Origin: Thermoleophilia bacterium
GTDB taxonomy: Bacteria > Actinomycetota > Thermoleophilia > RBG-16-64-13
Direction: 5' to 3'
Length of the DNA stretch: 9,037 nt
Assembly (NCBI GenBank): GCA_016929985.1
Contig: JAFGIH010000169.1
Location: forward strand, 1 to 9,037
Positions 5,080-9,037 of this stretch are shown one piece after another. The position numbers and the translations under genes are program-made. The first letter of the stretch is position 1, and every line of letters begins with the position of its first letter. The notes beneath the pieces are model-generated. The model worked only from the letters and a program-made list of their open reading frames with translations, was not told the DNA's origin and ran no database searches.

Positions 5080-6543
5080 ATGACTGTTCAGAAGAGAATC
5101 ACGGTGGGATATGTCTGGTTGGTGGTGTTGGTGGTCGCTCTGGCCGGTGTGGGCGTCGGCTTGGCTGTGTGGCTCCAAGTGTGGCAGGACGACTACAGCA
5201 CGTCGGTGGCGGATGCCGGCGCTGCCAGCGAGATCCACGTGAAGGTGGTTGACATGGCGGCCTACGGGCTGGCCGCCTCGAGTCTTGATGTAGGCTCGAT
5301 GGAGACTCTCACGGGGCTTGAGGCTGCCTTAGAGGGCAATCTCGTCGCGATAGCGCAGTACCTGGACTCGGTGGAACTGAACTCCGCGGGCGAGGAAGTC
5401 GCTACGATCGCCAACATGCGGAGTCTGACCGACCAGTACGGTCTGGTCATACAAGACGTCCTCGGCCTGGCTGCGACGGATCCTGTGCAGGCGCGGGCAA
5501 AGCTGGACGATAACAGGGCTTTGAATACCCAACTCCAGGAATCCGCTGTCGAATTCAAACAGACGAAGGCGGCGGAGCAGGCGACGTTGCTGGAGAAACT
5601 CAAGGGCACATCGACCGACATGATGATCGCCATGATCGTTCTCGCGGTCATGGCCGTGATCGCAGGCGTGGTTGCCGCCGTGACTGTGTCTCGGATGATC
5701 GGCACGCAGTTGCGGGAAGCGTTCGGCAAGATCAGCACTTCCGCTGCCGAACTCATGGCCGTTGCATCTCAGGTTGCGGCGAGCGCATCACAGACGGCGG
5801 TAGCGACCAACGAGACGACTGCCACCGTGGAGGAGGTCAAGCAGACGGCTCAGCTTGCACACGAAAAGGCCTCTCTGGTGAGCGACACCTCACAGAGTCT
5901 GGCCACCGTGGCCCAAGAGGGACGGACCAACGTGGAAGAGACCATCAACGGCTTCGGACGCATCCAGAACCAGATGACCGTGGTGGCCGACGCCATCAAC
6001 CGTCTGGGCGAGCAGACCCACGCCGTGGGCGACATCATCACCACCGTCAACGACCTGGCCGAGCAGTCCAACCTGCTCTCGGTGAACGCCTCCATCGAGG
6101 CGGCCAAGGCCGGAGAGCAGGGCAAGGGCTTCACCGTGGTGGCGCAGGAGGTCAAGAGCATGGCTGAGCAGTCCAAACAGGCGGTGGCTCAGGTGCGCAC
6201 CATCCTTGGCGAGATCCAGAAGGCCACCAGCCTGGCTGTTCAGGCCGCCGAACAGGGCCGTGAGGCCATCGAGGCCGGCAGGCACCAGATCCAGGAATCG
6301 GGAGAGGGCATCATGGCATTGGCCGAACACGCGGGCGAAGCCGCCCAGTCGGCGGCACAGATCTCAGCGTCCAGCCGCCAGCAACTGGCCGGTATGGAAC
6401 AGATCAGCCAGGCCATCGAGAGCATCAACCAGGCCGGCACCCAGTCGGCGGCCGGGACGCGCCAGGTGGAGCAGGAGGTCAAGAGCCTGCAGGAGCTGGC
6501 CGTCGCTCTCAAGCGCATGGTCGAGTCTGTGGAGACGGCCTAG
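5080..6543 (+). CDS. Methyl-accepting chemotaxis protein without a recognisable HAMP domain
   Basis: 487 residues. Transmembrane helix 1 is at about residues 9-33 and helix 2 at about 181-203. The segment between is a helical extracytoplasmic sensor of about 145 residues, possibly a four-helix bundle, with no clear ligand motif. After helix 2 the chain (V-S-R-M-I-G-T-Q-L-R-E-A-F-G-K-I) goes straight into the signalling coiled coil; the roughly 50-residue HAMP with its usual P and D-E-I/L-G-x-L motifs is not seen. The conserved hairpin tip lies at about residues 325-350 (D-L-A-E-Q-S-N-L-L-S-V-N-A-S-I-E-A-A-K-A-G-E, then G-K-G-F-T-V-V-A-Q-E-V). The family signals at this tip to CheA/CheW, and receptor Glu/Gln residues are methylated; no che gene is in the window. 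No C-terminal CheR-tethering pentapeptide is present; the chain ends V-E-T-A. Start supported by GGGAAAGG 6 nt upstream. Expression is probably sigma-28 dependent. Confidence 0.93.
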   Translation: MTVQKRITVGYVWLVVLVVALAGVGVGLAVWLQVWQDDYSTSVADAGAASEIHVKVVDMAAYGLAASSLDVGSMETLTGLEAALEGNLVAIAQYLDSVELNSAGEEVATIANMRSLTDQYGLVIQDVLGLAATDPVQARAKLDDNRALNTQLQESAVEFKQTKAAEQATLLEKLKGTSTDMMIAMIVLAVMAVIAGVVAAVTVSRMIGTQLREAFGKISTSAAELMAVASQVAASASQTAVATNETTATVEEVKQTAQLAHEKASLVSDTSQSLATVAQEGRTNVEETINGFGRIQNQMTVVADAINRLGEQTHAVGDIITTVNDLAEQSNLLSVNASIEAAKAGEQGKGFTVVAQEVKSMAEQSKQAVAQVRTILGEIQKATSLAVQAAEQGREAIEAGRHQIQESGEGIMALAEHAGEAAQSAAQISASSRQQLAGMEQISQAIESINQAGTQSAAGTRQVEQEVKSLQELAVALKRMVESVETA

Positions 6544-6557
6544 GCCGGTCTTCTTCG

Positions 6558-6596
6558 GGCTGTGGCCCCGGCGCGTCGTGCGCCGGGGCCACAGCC
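6558..6596 (+). terminator. Perfect 17-bp stem-loop after the chemoreceptor gene
   Basis: Bases 6558-6574 are exactly complementary to 6580-6596, with the 5-nt loop GTCGT. The stem begins 14 nt after the chemoreceptor stop codon and is very GC-rich. No T tract follows on either strand, so it would act as a U-less terminator or an mRNA 3'-end stabiliser. It separates the chemoreceptor from the promoter of the kinase gene. Confidence 0.75.
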
Positions 6597-6618
6597 TCCA
6601 CCGCACTCTCGCGGCAGG

Positions 6619-6646
6619 TAAACAAAAGCGAGCAAACAGCCGATGC
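6619..6646 (+). promoter_or_regulatory. Second sigma-28-type promoter, for the hybrid histidine kinase gene
   Basis: TAAA at 6619-6622 and GCCGATGC at 6639-6646 (6 of 8 matches to GCCGATAA). The gap is 16 nt, identical to that of the chemoreceptor promoter. The promoter lies directly after the 17-bp hairpin. Transcription would begin around 6652-6654. Confidence 0.62.
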
Positions 6647-6677
6647 TATCCCATGAGTACGCAAGTAGGTTTGCAGC

Positions 6678-6682
6678 AGGAG
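6678..6682 (+). promoter_or_regulatory. Ribosome binding site favouring GTG 6692 as the kinase start
   Basis: AGGAG at 6678-6682 lies 9 nt before GTG 6692. The upstream in-frame ATG at 6653 has no Shine-Dalgarno sequence and falls almost on the start of transcription inferred from the sigma-28 promoter. Confidence 0.5.
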
Positions 6683-6691
6683 AAGAAGGCT

Positions 6692-8946
<2,255 letters not shown>

Positions 8947-8947
<1 letters not shown>

Positions 8948-8990
8948 CCAGCGGGACGCCGCGATCCCTGGGTGCACAGATGGCGCTGGT
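8947..8990 (+). terminator. Candidate hairpin after the kinase gene
   Basis: ACCAGCG (8947-8953) is complementary to CGCTGGT (8984-8990) with a long loop of 30 nt, and the short pyrimidine run CTTCC follows. The loop may contain a small GGGA/TCCC stem. It begins at the stop codon of the kinase. The long loop and lack of a T tract make this weak. Confidence 0.28.
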
Positions 8991-9037
8991 CTTCCGCCGG
9001 CTTACCAGCTGACCATCAATGGGGCGTTCTTCTGGGG

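Noticed and set aside
6206..6652. In-frame upstream extension of the kinase open frame, overlapping the chemoreceptor gene.
   Set aside because: It translates to Arg/Pro/Ser-rich shadow sequence of the chemoreceptor frame and runs through the 17-bp hairpin and the sigma-28-type promoter. The kinase homology begins only after about 6690.
8972..9037. Plus-strand open frame from GTG 8972 to the window edge.
   Set aside because: No ribosome binding site, only 22 codons visible, and it would begin inside the hairpin after the kinase gene.

Overview
The window is GC-rich with strong G/C preference at codon third positions. It looks like a motile, probably Gram-positive-type bacterium. Three things point that way: a secreted protein with a C-terminal S-layer-homology (SLH) region, a chemoreceptor, and two promoters of the sigma-28 (FliA/SigD) type. 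An uncultured or deep-branching actinobacterial lineage would fit, but nothing here fixes the taxon. All five convincing genes are on the + strand.

Layout. (1) 121-1416: membrane-anchored protein with an N-terminal zinc ribbon, one transmembrane helix and about nine WG repeats. (2) 1426-1797: YgbA-family cysteine-rich protein (the 'nitrous oxide-stimulated promoter' family), nine bases downstream, with its ribosome binding site overlapping the previous stop. (3) 1798-1911: short gap with two small hairpins and a sigma-70-like promoter. (4) 1912-4680: large secreted surface protein with a signal peptide, a beta-rich region containing an autotransporter-type strand repeat, two cadherin-like modules and a C-terminal SLH region. 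(5) 4681-5079: 399-base gap with a GC-rich hairpin, a near-perfect sigma-28 promoter and a leader of about 300 nt. (6) 5080-6543: methyl-accepting chemotaxis protein with two transmembrane helices and no recognisable HAMP domain. (7) 6544-6691: a perfect 17-bp hairpin followed by a second sigma-28-type promoter. (8) 6692 (or 6653)-8947: hybrid histidine kinase, 7TM sensor-PAS-HisKA-HATPase-receiver. (9) 8948-9037: a hairpin and possibly the tail of a convergent gene.

How the genes may work together. The chemoreceptor and the hybrid kinase appear to be separate transcription units, each with its own sigma-28-type promoter using the same 16-nt gap. I infer that both belong to the motility regulon, which would place the kinase in that regulon although no flagellar or che gene is visible here. 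The WG protein and YgbA form a likely translationally coupled pair. The surface protein has its own promoter and probably sits on the cell wall through its SLH region. In both the surface protein and the chemoreceptor, third-position GC rises sharply from the N-terminal, specific part to the C-terminal, generic part, which suggests module shuffling between paralogues.

No mobile element, CRISPR array, tRNA or rRNA was seen. I found no clear evidence of a wholly new system. The most useful observations are the sigma-28 promoter pair and what it implies for the kinase start, and the mosaic architectures.
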